A DNA stretch of 58,250 nt from JAZKBN01 sp040388605. Its GTDB lineage: Bacteria; Bacteroidota; Bacteroidia; Cytophagales; Flexibacteraceae. A program made the position numbers and the translations under genes. Of the stretch, positions 1 to 10,900 are shown piece by piece. The notes under the pieces were generated by a model. It did not search any database. It saw only the letters and a program-made list of their open reading frames with translations, and was not told the origin of the DNA. Numbering within the stretch: position 1 is the first letter of the stretch; each line of letters begins with the position of its first letter. The stretch is taken from positions 1-58,250 of the forward strand of contig JAZKBN010000076.1 in NCBI GenBank assembly GCA_040388605.1, in the 5' to 3' direction.

Positions 1-480
1 CCGGATTTGAGCATTGTACCCGGGGCGCATCGTGAGTACAAGCCGCGTGCACCCGCCACCACGGCTGTTTGGGATACCTTCGGTTTGGGTACTGCCATGA
101 ACGCTGCCCCCGGCACTGTTCCCGGGCTTGCACTTCGACTGCGTAACCCGGCAGGTGTATTTACTATGAGCCTGCCCACCACCGGCTACGATTCAATAAG
201 GCTGTCTTATGCCGTGCAACGCTCAGGCTCAGGGGCCCAACAGAACAAAATTTCTTACAGTACCGACGGCGTCATGTTTACCGATGCCGGCCTCGCCACT
301 GCTACAACTAATCTTGCCATTGAAAGCACGTATTACATAGTAAAACACGATTTCAGTAAAATTCCGGGCGTTAAAGATAACCCGGACTTTAAAGTGAAGA
401 TTGACTTTGCCGTTAACAATACAGGTACTTCCGGTAACAACCGTTTCGACAATTTCAGGTTGAACGGCATTAAAAAGTAA
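1..480 (+). CDS. 3' end of a secreted beta-sandwich-type protein (partial)
   Basis: The reading frame is open from the first base of the window (Pro-Asp-Leu before the first possible start), so this is the C-terminal part of a longer gene. About 159 residues are visible, rich in Gly, Thr, Asn and Phe. The end contains NPDFKVKIDF followed by GNNRFDNFRLNG, a pattern I associate with the last strands of jelly-roll/lamin-tail-associated modules in Bacteroidota exported proteins. It ends in Lys-Lys and has no T9SS sorting domain of its own. Only 42 bp separate its stop from the next start, so it is probably cotranscribed with the 1902-aa gene. The exact family is not recognised; export is inferred from composition and context. 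Confidence 0.6.
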   Translation, partial: PDLSIVPGAHREYKPRAPATTAVWDTFGLGTAMNAAPGTVPGLALRLRNPAGVFTMSLPTTGYDSIRLSYAVQRSGSGAQQNKISYSTDGVMFTDAGLATATTNLAIESTYYIVKHDFSKIPGVKDNPDFKVKIDFAVNNTGTSGNNRFDNFRLNGIKK

Positions 481-522
481 AACCACAAAAAGCTAAAAAC
501 CAATCAAATAAACATAATAACC

Positions 523-3500
523 ATGAACAAAGTATTACTGAGTTTCCTGTTGGTCCTGATGGGCATAACGGGAGCAAATGCGCAGTTCACACCCGGTCGC
601 CTGGTGGTGAACAGGGTGGGTACCGGTGCTGCTTCTTTAGGTGGTACGGGTACACCTATATTTCTGGATGAGTACCAATTCAACGGAACGGCAGGTACTA
701 CCCTTGCGCTGCCAACCGCCACAACCGGTACTGTGAATCAGCTCACACAAAGCGGCTCTGCAACTTCCGACGGGAATATTTCCCTGTCACAGGACGGTAG
801 GTTTGTTACAGTGCCCGGTTATGATGGAACTACCGGAACCTCAGGCATTGCAAGCGCAGACCTTAACAGGGTTGTTGCTTCTGTAGATGCATCTGCAAAC
901 GTTCAAACTATTGTAATCTTCGGAACTGTGGCTTCAGGTGCAAACTCTTCTTATAAAGCCAACAACATGCGTTCGGCAGCTACTAAAGATGGTTCAGGTT
1001 ATTTTATGGCCGGCGCAAATGCATCAGGCAATACCGATGCAGGTATACGTTACATTTCTACAAATGCTACTCCTACTACCGCTTCGACAGCAACTGCTGT
1101 TTCTATTACACAACAGAATACAAGGGCTGTAAAGGTGTTTAACAACACTTTGTATATGGTTTCCGGTTCCGGTTCAAATGTTGGCGTAAATACCGTCGGC
1201 ACGGCCGGTACCATACCAACCAACAGCGGGAATGCTGCTGTACTTTCGGCAAGCAATGCCAATATGGGAAGCCCTTATTCATTTATTATTCTTGATAAGA
1301 GCAACGCTTTTGCCGGACCTGATGTGATGTATGTTGTTGATGATAACGCTTCCAACGGTGGTGTTTACAAATTCAAATACGCAGGCTCTTCCTGGACATT
1401 TGTAAGCAGAACCTTAAGCGCCCTGGGTCTTAGGGGTATTACAGGCTATATTGATGCTTCAGGCAATGCCCAGCTTTTCATGTCGGCCAGAACCGGTATT
1501 TATACCCTAACAGATGCGGCTGCTTATGATGCTTCACAGTCAGGTACAATCAGCGCAAGTGCAATAGCTTTGCCCGGTACCAATAAGGCATATAACGGCT
1601 TATCTTTCTCCCCGGGCACAGGCGTTTTCACAGCAATAAGCTCAATTGGCAGCTCGTCGTTCAGCAACATTGCCGGCCAGGCATCAACAGCTTCAACTTT
1701 CAATTTCAGTGGTACCGGCCAGGTTGGTCCTGCTGCCGTTTACTCAAGCTCTGCCGCTTTCGAAGTTTCATCTGACGGTATAACTTACGCCCAGTCAATT
1801 TCAGTAAGCCCGTCTTCAGGCTCTTTTGCTTCACAAACCATTTATGTTCGCCAGGCAGCTTCTGCGGCAGCAGGCAGCAACAGCGGCACCATATCTGTTT
1901 ATTCAGCAAACGGTACTTCACCTGCTAACAGCATCAGCGTAACCGGTACGGTTACCCAGCCTTTAATTACCCTTACGCCTTCATCTCTTACAGGTTTAAA
2001 TACCGACCAGGGTATTGCTTCAGCAAGCCAGTCGTTCACCTTCAGCGGCTCTAACCTGATTGCCGATGTTACAATAAGCGCAGCAGCATTTCCTGCATTC
2101 GAAGTTTCTTTAGACAATACTACTTTCAGCAGCGCTGTAACTGTTACGCCTGCTTCCGGAAGCATCAGCAATGAAACGGTTTATGTGCGCATGAGCGCCG
2201 CAGCCGGCTCAGGTACTAACAGCGGAACAGTAAGCCTTACAAGCTCAAGCGCAACTACAAAAACAGTATCGGTTAGCGGTACTGTAACAGGTCCTACTTT
2301 ATCGGTAAGCCCGGTATCGGTTACAGGTCTTAATGCCGGACTTGGCAGGAATTCGGCAGCCCAGTCTTTCAATGTAGGCGGTACTAACCTGACCAATAAT
2401 ATCACTGTTCAGTCTACCGGGGCTAATGCTGCCTACTTTGAGCTTTCAACAGATAATGCCACTTTCAGTTCAACCCTCACGCTTACGCCAACCGGCGGAA
2501 CAGTAGCATCTGCCCCCGTTTATGTAAGGCAAACATCTGCTGCTCCTGCAGGCACAAATTCAGGTATAGTTACTGTATCTACTTCTCCGGCCACCCCGGT
2601 TAGCGTAGCAGTAAGCGGTACAATTACTGCACCGGCTATAACTGTTTCTCCTGCAAGCCTTACTGCGTTCAGCGCAGATTACGGAAGTGTAACTGCGGCC
2701 CAGCAGGTTACGCTGAGCGCTGTAGCCCTGAATGCCGATTTAAATGCAGCATTCACCGGCAGCCCTGCCAACGCATTTGAATTTTCTGAAAACGGTGCCA
2801 CTTACAGCTTAACACTCACTGTAAGCCCTGACGGATCAGGCAATGTTTCTTCCCGTACAGTTTACATCAGGGGCTCATTGAACGCGCCTATAGGTACCAC
2901 AAGCGGCAATATAGCCTTTACTTCAGGTGCTGTTTCAAAAACACTGAGCGCATCAGTTACCATTCTTGGCCCTACATTCACATATTCACCTTCTGCGCTT
3001 AATACCTTTAAGAGCGTATCAGGTGTATTAACCGCTTCACAAAGCTTAACCATCAGCGGTGTTCGTCTCCAGGGTGATGTTACGCTGCATGTTCCTGCGG
3101 GCTACGAGGTGTCTTTAGACAATACTACTTTCCGGTCTTCAGACTTTACTTTCACAGTTGCAGGCTCAACATTATCGCAAACTGTATATGTACGCATGAA
3201 GGCGGGTAATGCCAAAGGTTATTTCAACAGGAATATTACTTTAAGCACCACCAACGGTTCTGGTACTTACGGCCTTTTCGGGCAGGTTACCAAGCCTATT
3301 TCTTCTAACAGCCTTGTTGTAATGCGCGTTGGCGATGGTGTAACAGCTCTTGCTAATACAGGTAATCCTATTTTCCTTGATGAATACTCAATCACCGGAT
3401 CTCTGGTTCAAACCATAGCTTTGCCAACTTCTGTTTACGGTAAAAATCACAGAATTGTAGTAAGCGGTAACGCCAGCAGCGAAGGTCTTATGACCCGCTC

Positions 3501-6231
3501 AGGCGACGGAAAATACATAGCCATTGTTGGTTACGATACATCGCTAACTAACACCGCACCCCTTGCCGCAAGTGCATCGGTCGCCATTAACCGCTCTGTA
3601 GCCATTATTGATTACGATGGTTTTGTGGATGTTACCACATACCTGAAAGACTACGCAACCGGCAATAACCCGCGTTCTGCCTTTACAACCAACGGTACAG
3701 ATATTTGGCTTTGTGGCGCTTCCGGCGGCGTTGCTTATACCACTAAAGGTTCAACTGCGGTAAATACTATAGTAAGTACAACATTCACTAACCTTCGTTC
3801 ATTAGGTTACGCAGAATTAGGCACACGCGGACAATTGGTAGTTTCATCAGGCTCAAGCAGTTTAAGGCTGGGTACCGTTGGAACAGGCACACCTACCACC
3901 ACGGGCAACACTATCACAAACCTTCCGGGCTTGCCAACTTCAGGCTCAGATGCTCCTTACCAGTTCTTCTTTGTTGACCTTAATTCCTCAATCGTAGGTA
4001 TGGATGTGGCTTATGTAGCTTTCGACAAAGGTGGAATTAAAAAATACAGTCTCGTTGGCAGTACCTGGACAGCCAATGGTTCTTATGATATTACCAATGC
4101 TTACCGCGGTGTTTCAGGCTTCGTTAAAAACGCAGCCGGTAATGTGCAGCTGATAGCTTCAAAAGACGACGGACTTGGCCTGACAACAATAGTTGTGTTT
4201 ACCGATGTAAGCGGCTATAACCAAACAATTACAGCCAACCCCACAGTTACAACCATAGTACAGGCCAACACAGCTACCACTAAGAATAAATTTACAAGCG
4301 TTGTTTACGCGCCTGTAAATGAAAACTGCGGCACAGCTTCTGTATGGAAAGGCCAAACCGGCGCTTCATGGGATTATGCTCCTAACTGGTGCGGCGGCGT
4401 GCCAACTGCTACCGACAGTGTTGTTATTCCTGCCTTTACCGTATTCACTCCTACTCTTGCTGCCGGAACAAGCGCAACCGTAAGGGCGCTTACAGTTCAG
4501 GGCAGCTTCAGCATAGCAGATAATGCCACCCTGAATATCAGCGGAAATGTTTTGAACAACGGCACAATTACCGGCTCAACCGGCTCAACAGTGAACTTTA
4601 GCGGAACCGCAGCCCAAAAAATTGAGGGTACCGGTACTTTAAAGGCTTATAACCTGACTGTGAGCAATACATCCTCAGGTCGCGTTACCAACTCCGGCTC
4701 AAAGGTGCAGGTGCAAAACACCTTCAGCCTGCCTTCAGGCGGCAAATACACCAACTCAGGTTCAACTGTATTGCTTTCCAATGCAACAGGTACAGCTCGC
4801 TTAGGCGTTCGCAGCTCTGCTACTGATTATGCCGGCAGCCTAACCATTCAGCGCTATTTGCCGAATACTTTAATCGGCAGCACCCAAATTGGCGCAAACG
4901 TAATGGTGGGCACCCCCTTTACCAACAACGTACTTGCCGATTTCCAGACAGCCAACAGCACAATGTTCGGTTTCCCCGGCGTGCCGGATGAGTACAACGG
5001 TCGCCCATCTGTTTACTTCTTTAATAACGACAGCGCCGATGCTCCTTACCAGGGCTGGGTTAAGCCGACTTCCGTAAACCAGGCCATGAGCCCCGGCACA
5101 GGCGCCCGCATTTTCTTCAGCGGCCGCTTCTTCCAAACCGAAAGCAAATATACCCTGACCGGCACCTTACCTGCCTCGCTCAGCTATAACCTGCCCCTGA
5201 AGCGTTGCGATGCATGTACCAACCAAAGCGGCTGGAACATAGTTTCTAACCCTGTTCCTTCTGAAATAAGCTGGAGAAGCACCGGCTGGACAAAAACAGA
5301 CCTAAGCCCTGCCATCTACATCTGGCAACAGGCCAATAAGCGCTACAGCGTTTATACATACAGCACCCCCGGCACACAGGATTCATTGAACGGCGGAACA
5401 GGTATTATACCTTCAGGCCAGGGATTCTTTGTAAACGCATTAACTTCATCAGCATCGCTTGTTGCAACTGAATCTGTTAAAAGCATACACACCACCCCTT
5501 GGACCGGTATTCAACGTACAGGCGCATCTTACCGCCTGCACATTACAGGCAGCACACCTGCCGGTTACAGCAACGAGGCTTCTGTTGGTTTCCGCAGCGA
5601 TGCTACCAATGGCTATGATGCCAACCTGGATGCCCGCCTGCTGGCCGGTTCTGTTGTAAACATTGCCACCATACCTAACGGAACCGATAAGCTGGTTGTT
5701 AACCGCATGCCTGTACCTGCAATTACAGCATCTTTACCGCTTGCTTTCACTTCAACTGAACGCGGTGCGCATACCCTTACTTTCGAAGGTGTTGCAGATA
5801 TGATTACCGATGGTTTTACTGTAATTCTGAAAGATAATTTCACGAATACAACAACCAATATAGCCGATGTACCGGCCTATGCTTTCAACATTACAACTGA
5901 TGCTGCAAGCCAGGGTACAGGTCGTTTTGTAATTGTATTTACGCCTTCAAATGTAACAGGTGTTCATACAGGAGTTTCGAAACCTGTAATGCAATTAATG
6001 CCGAACCCTGCCACAAGCGGCAACGTGAGCCTAAGCCTTACCGGCTTTAAGGAGCAAAGCGTAAGCATCAGCATTATTGATGCCCTCGGAAAAACTGTAA
6101 ATACCCGTAAAGTTGAGCTTAGTTCAGGCTCAGCGGCAGAGCAGCTTAACGTTGCGCTCAGCGCCGGTGTATATACTGTTGTATGCCAATCTGCAACGGT
6201 TAAAACCGCTCAGAAACTGGTAATTCAATAA
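523..6231 (+). CDS. Giant T9SS-exported surface protein, 1902 aa, two propeller-like domains and Ig-like repeats
   Basis: A Sec signal peptide occupies residues 1-20 (Lys then a Leu/Val-rich core, cut before Gln-Phe-Thr). Residues about 27-380 and 931-1266 are two copies of one domain: both begin LVV-x-RVG-x-G, continue with NPIFLDEY or TPIFLDEY, and carry GRFVTVPGYD or GKYIAIVGYD; I read them as beta-propeller-like. Between them lie five Ig-like beta-sandwich repeats of about 112 residues (starts near 380, 480, 591, 704, 818) with FEVSLDNTTFSS, VYVR and VSVSGTV signatures. A W..NW module begins near 1274, followed by a long beta-rich region, and residues from about 1823 (LMPNPATSGN to the end) form a type A T9SS sorting domain. 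Residues 1273-1902 are clearly homologous to the C-terminus of the 2263-aa protein at 7914-14705. Probable surface or secreted adhesin-like protein; substrate unknown. Confidence 0.88.
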   Translation: MNKVLLSFLLVLMGITGANAQFTPGRLVVNRVGTGAASLGGTGTPIFLDEYQFNGTAGTTLALPTATTGTVNQLTQSGSATSDGNISLSQDGRFVTVPGYDGTTGTSGIASADLNRVVASVDASANVQTIVIFGTVASGANSSYKANNMRSAATKDGSGYFMAGANASGNTDAGIRYISTNATPTTASTATAVSITQQNTRAVKVFNNTLYMVSGSGSNVGVNTVGTAGTIPTNSGNAAVLSASNANMGSPYSFIILDKSNAFAGPDVMYVVDDNASNGGVYKFKYAGSSWTFVSRTLSALGLRGITGYIDASGNAQLFMSARTGIYTLTDAAAYDASQSGTISASAIALPGTNKAYNGLSFSPGTGVFTAISSIGSSSFSNIAGQASTASTFNFSGTGQVGPAAVYSSSAAFEVSSDGITYAQSISVSPSSGSFASQTIYVRQAASAAAGSNSGTISVYSANGTSPANSISVTGTVTQPLITLTPSSLTGLNTDQGIASASQSFTFSGSNLIADVTISAAAFPAFEVSLDNTTFSSAVTVTPASGSISNETVYVRMSAAAGSGTNSGTVSLTSSSATTKTVSVSGTVTGPTLSVSPVSVTGLNAGLGRNSAAQSFNVGGTNLTNNITVQSTGANAAYFELSTDNATFSSTLTLTPTGGTVASAPVYVRQTSAAPAGTNSGIVTVSTSPATPVSVAVSGTITAPAITVSPASLTAFSADYGSVTAAQQVTLSAVALNADLNAAFTGSPANAFEFSENGATYSLTLTVSPDGSGNVSSRTVYIRGSLNAPIGTTSGNIAFTSGAVSKTLSASVTILGPTFTYSPSALNTFKSVSGVLTASQSLTISGVRLQGDVTLHVPAGYEVSLDNTTFRSSDFTFTVAGSTLSQTVYVRMKAGNAKGYFNRNITLSTTNGSGTYGLFGQVTKPISSNSLVVMRVGDGVTALANTGNPIFLDEYSITGSLVQTIALPTSVYGKNHRIVVSGNASSEGLMTRSGDGKYIAIVGYDTSLTNTAPLAASASVAINRSVAIIDYDGFVDVTTYLKDYATGNNPRSAFTTNGTDIWLCGASGGVAYTTKGSTAVNTIVSTTFTNLRSLGYAELGTRGQLVVSSGSSSLRLGTVGTGTPTTTGNTITNLPGLPTSGSDAPYQFFFVDLNSSIVGMDVAYVAFDKGGIKKYSLVGSTWTANGSYDITNAYRGVSGFVKNAAGNVQLIASKDDGLGLTTIVVFTDVSGYNQTITANPTVTTIVQANTATTKNKFTSVVYAPVNENCGTASVWKGQTGASWDYAPNWCGGVPTATDSVVIPAFTVFTPTLAAGTSATVRALTVQGSFSIADNATLNISGNVLNNGTITGSTGSTVNFSGTAAQKIEGTGTLKAYNLTVSNTSSGRVTNSGSKVQVQNTFSLPSGGKYTNSGSTVLLSNATGTARLGVRSSATDYAGSLTIQRYLPNTLIGSTQIGANVMVGTPFTNNVLADFQTANSTMFGFPGVPDEYNGRPSVYFFNNDSADAPYQGWVKPTSVNQAMSPGTGARIFFSGRFFQTESKYTLTGTLPASLSYNLPLKRCDACTNQSGWNIVSNPVPSEISWRSTGWTKTDLSPAIYIWQQANKRYSVYTYSTPGTQDSLNGGTGIIPSGQGFFVNALTSSASLVATESVKSIHTTPWTGIQRTGASYRLHITGSTPAGYSNEASVGFRSDATNGYDANLDARLLAGSVVNIATIPNGTDKLVVNRMPVPAITASLPLAFTSTERGAHTLTFEGVADMITDGFTVILKDNFTNTTTNIADVPAYAFNITTDAASQGTGRFVIVFTPSNVTGVHTGVSKPVMQLMPNPATSGNVSLSLTGFKEQSVSISIIDALGKTVNTRKVELSSGSAAEQLNVALSAGVYTVVCQSATVKTAQKLVIQ

Positions 6232-6252
6232 TTTGGAATATTAATTAAGTTT

Positions 6253-6284
6253 AAAAAACGGTGCGCAGTTGCGCACCGTTTTTT
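6253..6284 (+). terminator. Intrinsic terminator of the 1902-aa gene
   Basis: Perfect inverted repeat directly after the stop codon: AAAAAACGGTGCGCA, a short loop, then its complement ending in a run of Ts that continues to 6286. The GC-rich core with A and U tails is a classic rho-independent terminator and could work on both strands. Confidence 0.85.
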
Positions 6285-6289
6285 TTGTG

Positions 6290-6966
6290 GTTTACTCCAA
6301 GGGTTTAACAAGGTTTCTTATTGCTGCAACCTGTATATTGTGTTTTTATTTTACGGTGTAAATCGCTTCGCCCATGTTGGTTTCCCAAACACCCTCACCA
6401 TGAGGCGGATATACATGCATGTGAATTTACAGGTAAGGCGTTGTGAAGCAGCAGCAATATAAGTGCAGGTGATTCATCCGGTATTGCAGCTTTCCGCCGG
6501 TAAATATTCCCGGTGTTCGTAAAAAATCGGGATATGAAAATGCGCACCTGTCTGGTATGTTAAAATGTTCCGCTTGATTTTGTGAGCGCTTATATGCTCA
6601 AAATTCAGAGAACTGCCCCTGTGTATGTTCAATAGGCTTCGGGGTATAGGTCGGTTAATGTTTATATCAATAATGAAAGCGGGGTTTTAATAACCATGTA
6701 GATATTTCCGGCAGTTTAAAAACCGGTAGCATTACCGGCCAAATAGAGGTTGCAAAGGGAATTAAGGCTCATGACTTTTGAATTTGCGCGGTTGAAATAT
6801 CGTATGTGTATTTTTTTTCTTTGACCATTACACTTCCAATGTCCTCAAAAACTATCCTGAACAGGTTTTCCGAAAAGACAATATCTTTGACGTACCTGTT
6901 GCCGGAATTAAAAATAATACTGCTGCGCCAGGCTTGTTTTAACGCTTGTTCAACTCCCGGTTAAAA
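6290..6966. other. 677-bp region without an intact gene; decayed coding remnants possible
   Basis: No complete ORF is visible. Several short open stretches look protein-like but lack starts or are broken. On the minus strand, 6346-6426 reads as the last 26 codons of a protein (HVYPPHGEGVWETNMGEAIY). Also on the minus strand, 6769-6960 is open for 63 codons ending in TAQIQKS-stop, without an ATG near its beginning. On the plus strand, 6564-6781 gives two stretches interrupted by stops and a frameshift. The last part also carries the leader of the deacetylase gene; I see no convincing promoter motif. Confidence 0.45.
6564..6781 (+). pseudogene. Possible decayed gene fragment
   Basis: In one frame 6564-6635 reads NVPLDFVSAYMLKI and on to a TAG stop at 6636-6638; the same frame then continues RSVNVYINNESG up to about 6683, where a shift of frame is needed to continue GFNNHVDISGSLKTGSITGQ through to a TGA at 6779-6781. 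The residue composition resembles Bacteroidota beta-rich exported proteins. There is no start codon at the front. The call rests only on the natural look of the translation; chance is a real alternative. Confidence 0.25.
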
Positions 6967-7818
6967 ATGAACAGACAGGTATTGCTTCTCTTGCTTTTAC
7001 TGCTTCCCTGTGTAGCCTATACCCAGCCCAAACCCGCACGCCTGATTATCCGCGGCGATGATATGGGTTATACCCATTCAGGCAACCTTGCGCTTATTAA
7101 ATGCTACAAAGAGGGTATTGAAAAATCAATTGAGGTAATAGTACCTTCCCCATGGTTCCCTGAGGCGGTTAAAATGCTGAATGCCAACCCGGGTGTGGAC
7201 GTTGGTATTCACCTTGCCCTTTCAAGCGAATGGGATAACGTTAAATGGCGACCCTTAACCAATTGCCCCAGTCTGCGCGACAGCAACGGATATTTCTTCC
7301 CCATGATTTACCCCAATAAAGATTATCCGCAGCAAGCCATGCTGGAAAACAACTGGAAAATTGCAGATATAGAAGCCGAGTTTCGAGCCCAAATAGAAAT
7401 GGCCCTGAAACATATATCGCGCATCAGCCATGTTTCTGCGCACATGGCTTGCGCACGGGTGAACGATGAAGTAAAAGCCCTTACCAAAAGGCTGGCTATA
7501 GAGTATAAAATAGATATAGACCCCGAGGACTACGGTGTAAAATGGCTCGGTTTCGATAAGCCAAACAAAACCTCGGCTGAACGCCTGCAAACTTTCCTTG
7601 ATTTACTCAATACGCTTGAGCCCGGTAAAACCTATATGTACCTTGAGCATCCCGGCCTCAACGATGCTGAATTACAGGCTGTGCACCACATTGGTTACGA
7701 AGATGTTGCTGTTCATCGCCAGGGGATTACCGATATGTTCATCAGCAACAAAGTGAAGGCATTTATAAAAAAGAAAAACATACAGCTGATAAGCTATAAA
7801 GACCTGCTGAATAAATAA
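6967..7818 (+). CDS. Secreted YdjC/ChbG-family carbohydrate deacetylase-like protein
   Basis: 283 residues. I chose ATG 6967 because it gives a clean signal peptide (Met-Asn-Arg-Gln-Val, eight Leu, cleavage around residue 20); a TTG 21 bp upstream is also open. The ChbG/YdjC fold is indicated by the metal site: IIRGDDMG (Asp31, Asp32), GIHLAL (His82) and a SHVSAHMA segment (His155, His159). Family members remove acetyl groups from chito-oligosaccharides or related amino sugars; most characterised ones are cytosolic, so a signal peptide points to a periplasmic or extracellular role. It lies between two T9SS cargo genes and converges with the 2263-aa gene. The substrate is not determinable from sequence. 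Confidence 0.85.
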   Translation: MNRQVLLLLLLLLPCVAYTQPKPARLIIRGDDMGYTHSGNLALIKCYKEGIEKSIEVIVPSPWFPEAVKMLNANPGVDVGIHLALSSEWDNVKWRPLTNCPSLRDSNGYFFPMIYPNKDYPQQAMLENNWKIADIEAEFRAQIEMALKHISRISHVSAHMACARVNDEVKALTKRLAIEYKIDIDPEDYGVKWLGFDKPNKTSAERLQTFLDLLNTLEPGKTYMYLEHPGLNDAELQAVHHIGYEDVAVHRQGITDMFISNKVKAFIKKKNIQLISYKDLLNK

Positions 7819-7846
7819 GCTGCCCGGTTTCAAACCCGCAAAAAGC

Positions 7847-7884
7847 AAAGCGGGCTGCCTCCTTTTCAGGAAGCAGCCCGCTTT
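7847..7884. terminator. Bidirectional terminator between convergent genes
   Basis: AAAGCGGGCTGC pairs with GCAGCCCGCTTT, with one internal mismatch near the loop, between the deacetylase stop (7818) and the stop of the minus-strand 2263-aa gene (7914). A and T runs at the two ends suit termination from both directions. Confidence 0.8.
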
Positions 7885-7913
7885 TACATGTATGGCAGGA
7901 AAATAGGCCGGGC

Positions 7914-10900
7914 TTAGTTAATTACCACCTTGCGCATTACACGCCTGTTGCCTTCTACGGCGCTTATATTGTAAACCCCTGCTTTTAGCGTTAAGCCCAA
8001 GGCCCCGCTGAAACCGCCCTGTGCCGTTTCAAGCGTACGTTCAGCCACAATGCGGCCAAGCATATCGGTAACGCGTATTTGCACGGCGCCTTTTCCGAAG
8101 CCATTCAGCGACAGGTTCATTTCTTCGGCACGGCCGGGGTTAGGCATTACTTCAAAATGAAGGCCGGCATCTGCCGACTGTAAGCCTGTTACATCCTGCG
8201 GTAAGAATATGAGCACAAAACGTTTGCTGCCTTTTGAGGCCGCATCGGCTGTTATATTGAAATTACGAACAGGGTACAGGTTCATGTCGCTGAGGGAATG
8301 CAGGTAGTTATCGCGCAGGTAAACGCGGTAGCCGTCGGCAAACATTTCATCAAGACCTGTAATATTGAGCGTATGCGCACCTTTAACCGAAGAGTTAACA
8401 TAAACCGCGAGCGTATCCATTCCCTGCGTAATCGGCATTTTATTGACAGACAGGAATTTGCCGGGCACAGGCATGGTTGCAATATCGGCGCCTCCGCCGC
8501 TTGCGAACAGGTAAGCATCTATAGCCGCATCGAAGCCGCGTGTTGCATCATTACGCAAGGCAACAATGGCCTCGTTGCTGAAGCCTGAAGGCGCTGTAAT
8601 GCCAAGCTTTAAACGGTAGCCGGCAGATGCATTGCGCTGCAAGCCGGCATAAGGAGTTGAGCCTGTTATTTTTACACCTTCAGTGGCTGTAAGCTCATTG
8701 CTCGCGCCTGTGGCCTGAACAAAGAAACCCTGGCCCGATGGTATAATGCCGCTGCCCCCGTTAACAGATTCGGCAGATGAAGGGCCTACATTAGGGTCGT
8801 ATGTGAATACGCTGTAACGCTTGTTTTTCTGTTGCCAGATATAAATGGCGCCTGCAATATTGGTCTTTGTCCATGCTGCAGATTCCCAGCTTATTTCAGA
8901 AGGCAGGGGGTTGGCCACCAGGTTAAACCCGTTAGGTGTATAACCAACAGCGCAGCCTGATGTGCAGTATTGCAATGGTAAGTTATAGGTAGTGCTTGCC
9001 GGCAGGGTGCCCGTTAATGAATATACATTAGATTGGGTCATGAACCTGCCGCTGAAGAATACCCTTGCGCCTTTACCCGGGGTCATTGCCTCGGTAATAC
9101 CGTTTGGTTTTACCCAGCCTGAATTGCTGTCGGCGCTTAATGGATTATATAGCCAAACAGAGCTTGCGCCCGGCCTGCCGCCTTCGCCCTCAGCGCCGGG
9201 GAAGCCGAACATTTGGTTAAGCGGGGTCTGGAAGCTTGCCAGCGTGGTATTTGTAAACGGCGAGCCCACCATAACGTTGGTACCTATTATTTGTATCAGG
9301 TCAGGAGAAACATAACGCTCGGTAGTCAGGTTGCCTGCATACTGTGCAGCATCTGATAAAACGCCTAAGCGCGCGGTTCCGGCTGCCGAAGAAGCCAGCA
9401 CCGTGCTGCCTGAATTGGTGTACTTACCGCCTGCCGGCAGGCTGAAGGTATTAATTACCCTTACCGTTGAGCCCGATGCGTTGGTTACCCTGCCTGAACC
9501 TGAATTGCTTACCGCCAGGTTGTAAAACGCTGTGCTTCCTGTAATGGTTTGGCCCGATGTTCCGTTTAAAGTTACGGTATTGCCTGTGGCCGGGTTAAAG
9601 CTGCCGGTGTTTGCAAAATTGCCTTTTACACTGAAATTGGCAGATGCAGCAATTGCCGTTGTACCGCTGTTGCTGAAGTTACCGTTTACAACCAGGGTCC
9701 CGTTTACGGTTAATAAGCCTGTAACGCTTAGGTTAGCCATTGTAAATGTTTGGCTGCTTGTTACAACCGGGGCAAAACCATCGGTAGCGGGAATTTCAAT
9801 ATTGGTTGTGGTAAGGGGTTGGCAGTTCCAGTTGCCTGCATTGCTCCAATCGCTGCTTACTTCACCGGTCCAGATTGAAACTACAGGGGCTGTAACATTT
9901 ACAGTGAAAGTGCGGGTAATGCTGCTTCCGCCGTAATTATCGTCTATTACAAGTGTAACTGTTGAAGAGCCAAACCGGCCGAAAACCGGGTTCAGCTGCA
10001 AATCAAGGCTGCTTTCGCCTTGGGTATAAACAACCGAAGGGTCGGCCAATACGCTGTGGTTAGATGATGTGGCGGTTATGGTCAGCGTTTGCGTGAATTC
10101 GTCGCCGTCGCTGATGCCGTTTACGGTTATGGTCTGTAAGCCGGCAAAGCTGCAAATGCTTGTGTTTGCAATTGTATTGGCTTCAGGTAAATGATTGCTG
10201 ATGCTGAAAGAGCCTTCAGTTGAGAAAGATCCGGCTGCAAGGCTGTTGTCAACCGCACGCACGCTCCATGCGTAAGTGCCGGGAGGCACATCGCTTAAAG
10301 AAGCTGTTGCGTTGCTGAATTTACCAAGCGCCGCAATTTGCCTGTAGCCCGATGCATTGGCATTGCCGCTCACAAGCTTGTTCTTGTTCCCGCTTGTGCC
10401 CACTTTCAGGCTGTATGCAAGCCCGGCAGATGCAGTTTGCGCATCAGAAGGCTTGTTCCAGTTCAAATCCACGGAATGCCCTGTTACATTTACGCTAAGT
10501 CCGTTAGGTGTTCCGGGAACAGTATTTACTGCAAAACCCGATGGCTTATACAAGTGGCTGTTTGCACCCGCAGATGTGCCTGCGCTGGTAGTGCCGCTCA
10601 GGTAAAGGTCAGGTGTGTTGTCGTTGTTATAATCGCCCCATGAAAGGGTTGCATAGCTGCCGCCTGCAAGGCCTGAGGAAGCGTCATTAAAGGTTCCGGC
10701 ATCGTTGCGGTAGAGCTTAGTTCCGCGGCTTACTGCAGGCGATACGCCCGATACGGCAAAGTCAAGATCGCCGTCACCATCGAAATCGGCCCAGGCTGCG
10801 GCGGCAAAGCCGTAACCGGTAAGGGTGGCATTAATATCGGTCAGTGTACCTGCATCGTTGCGGTAAACCTTTGTTATGCCGGCGTTGTTGTTGCCGTTGG

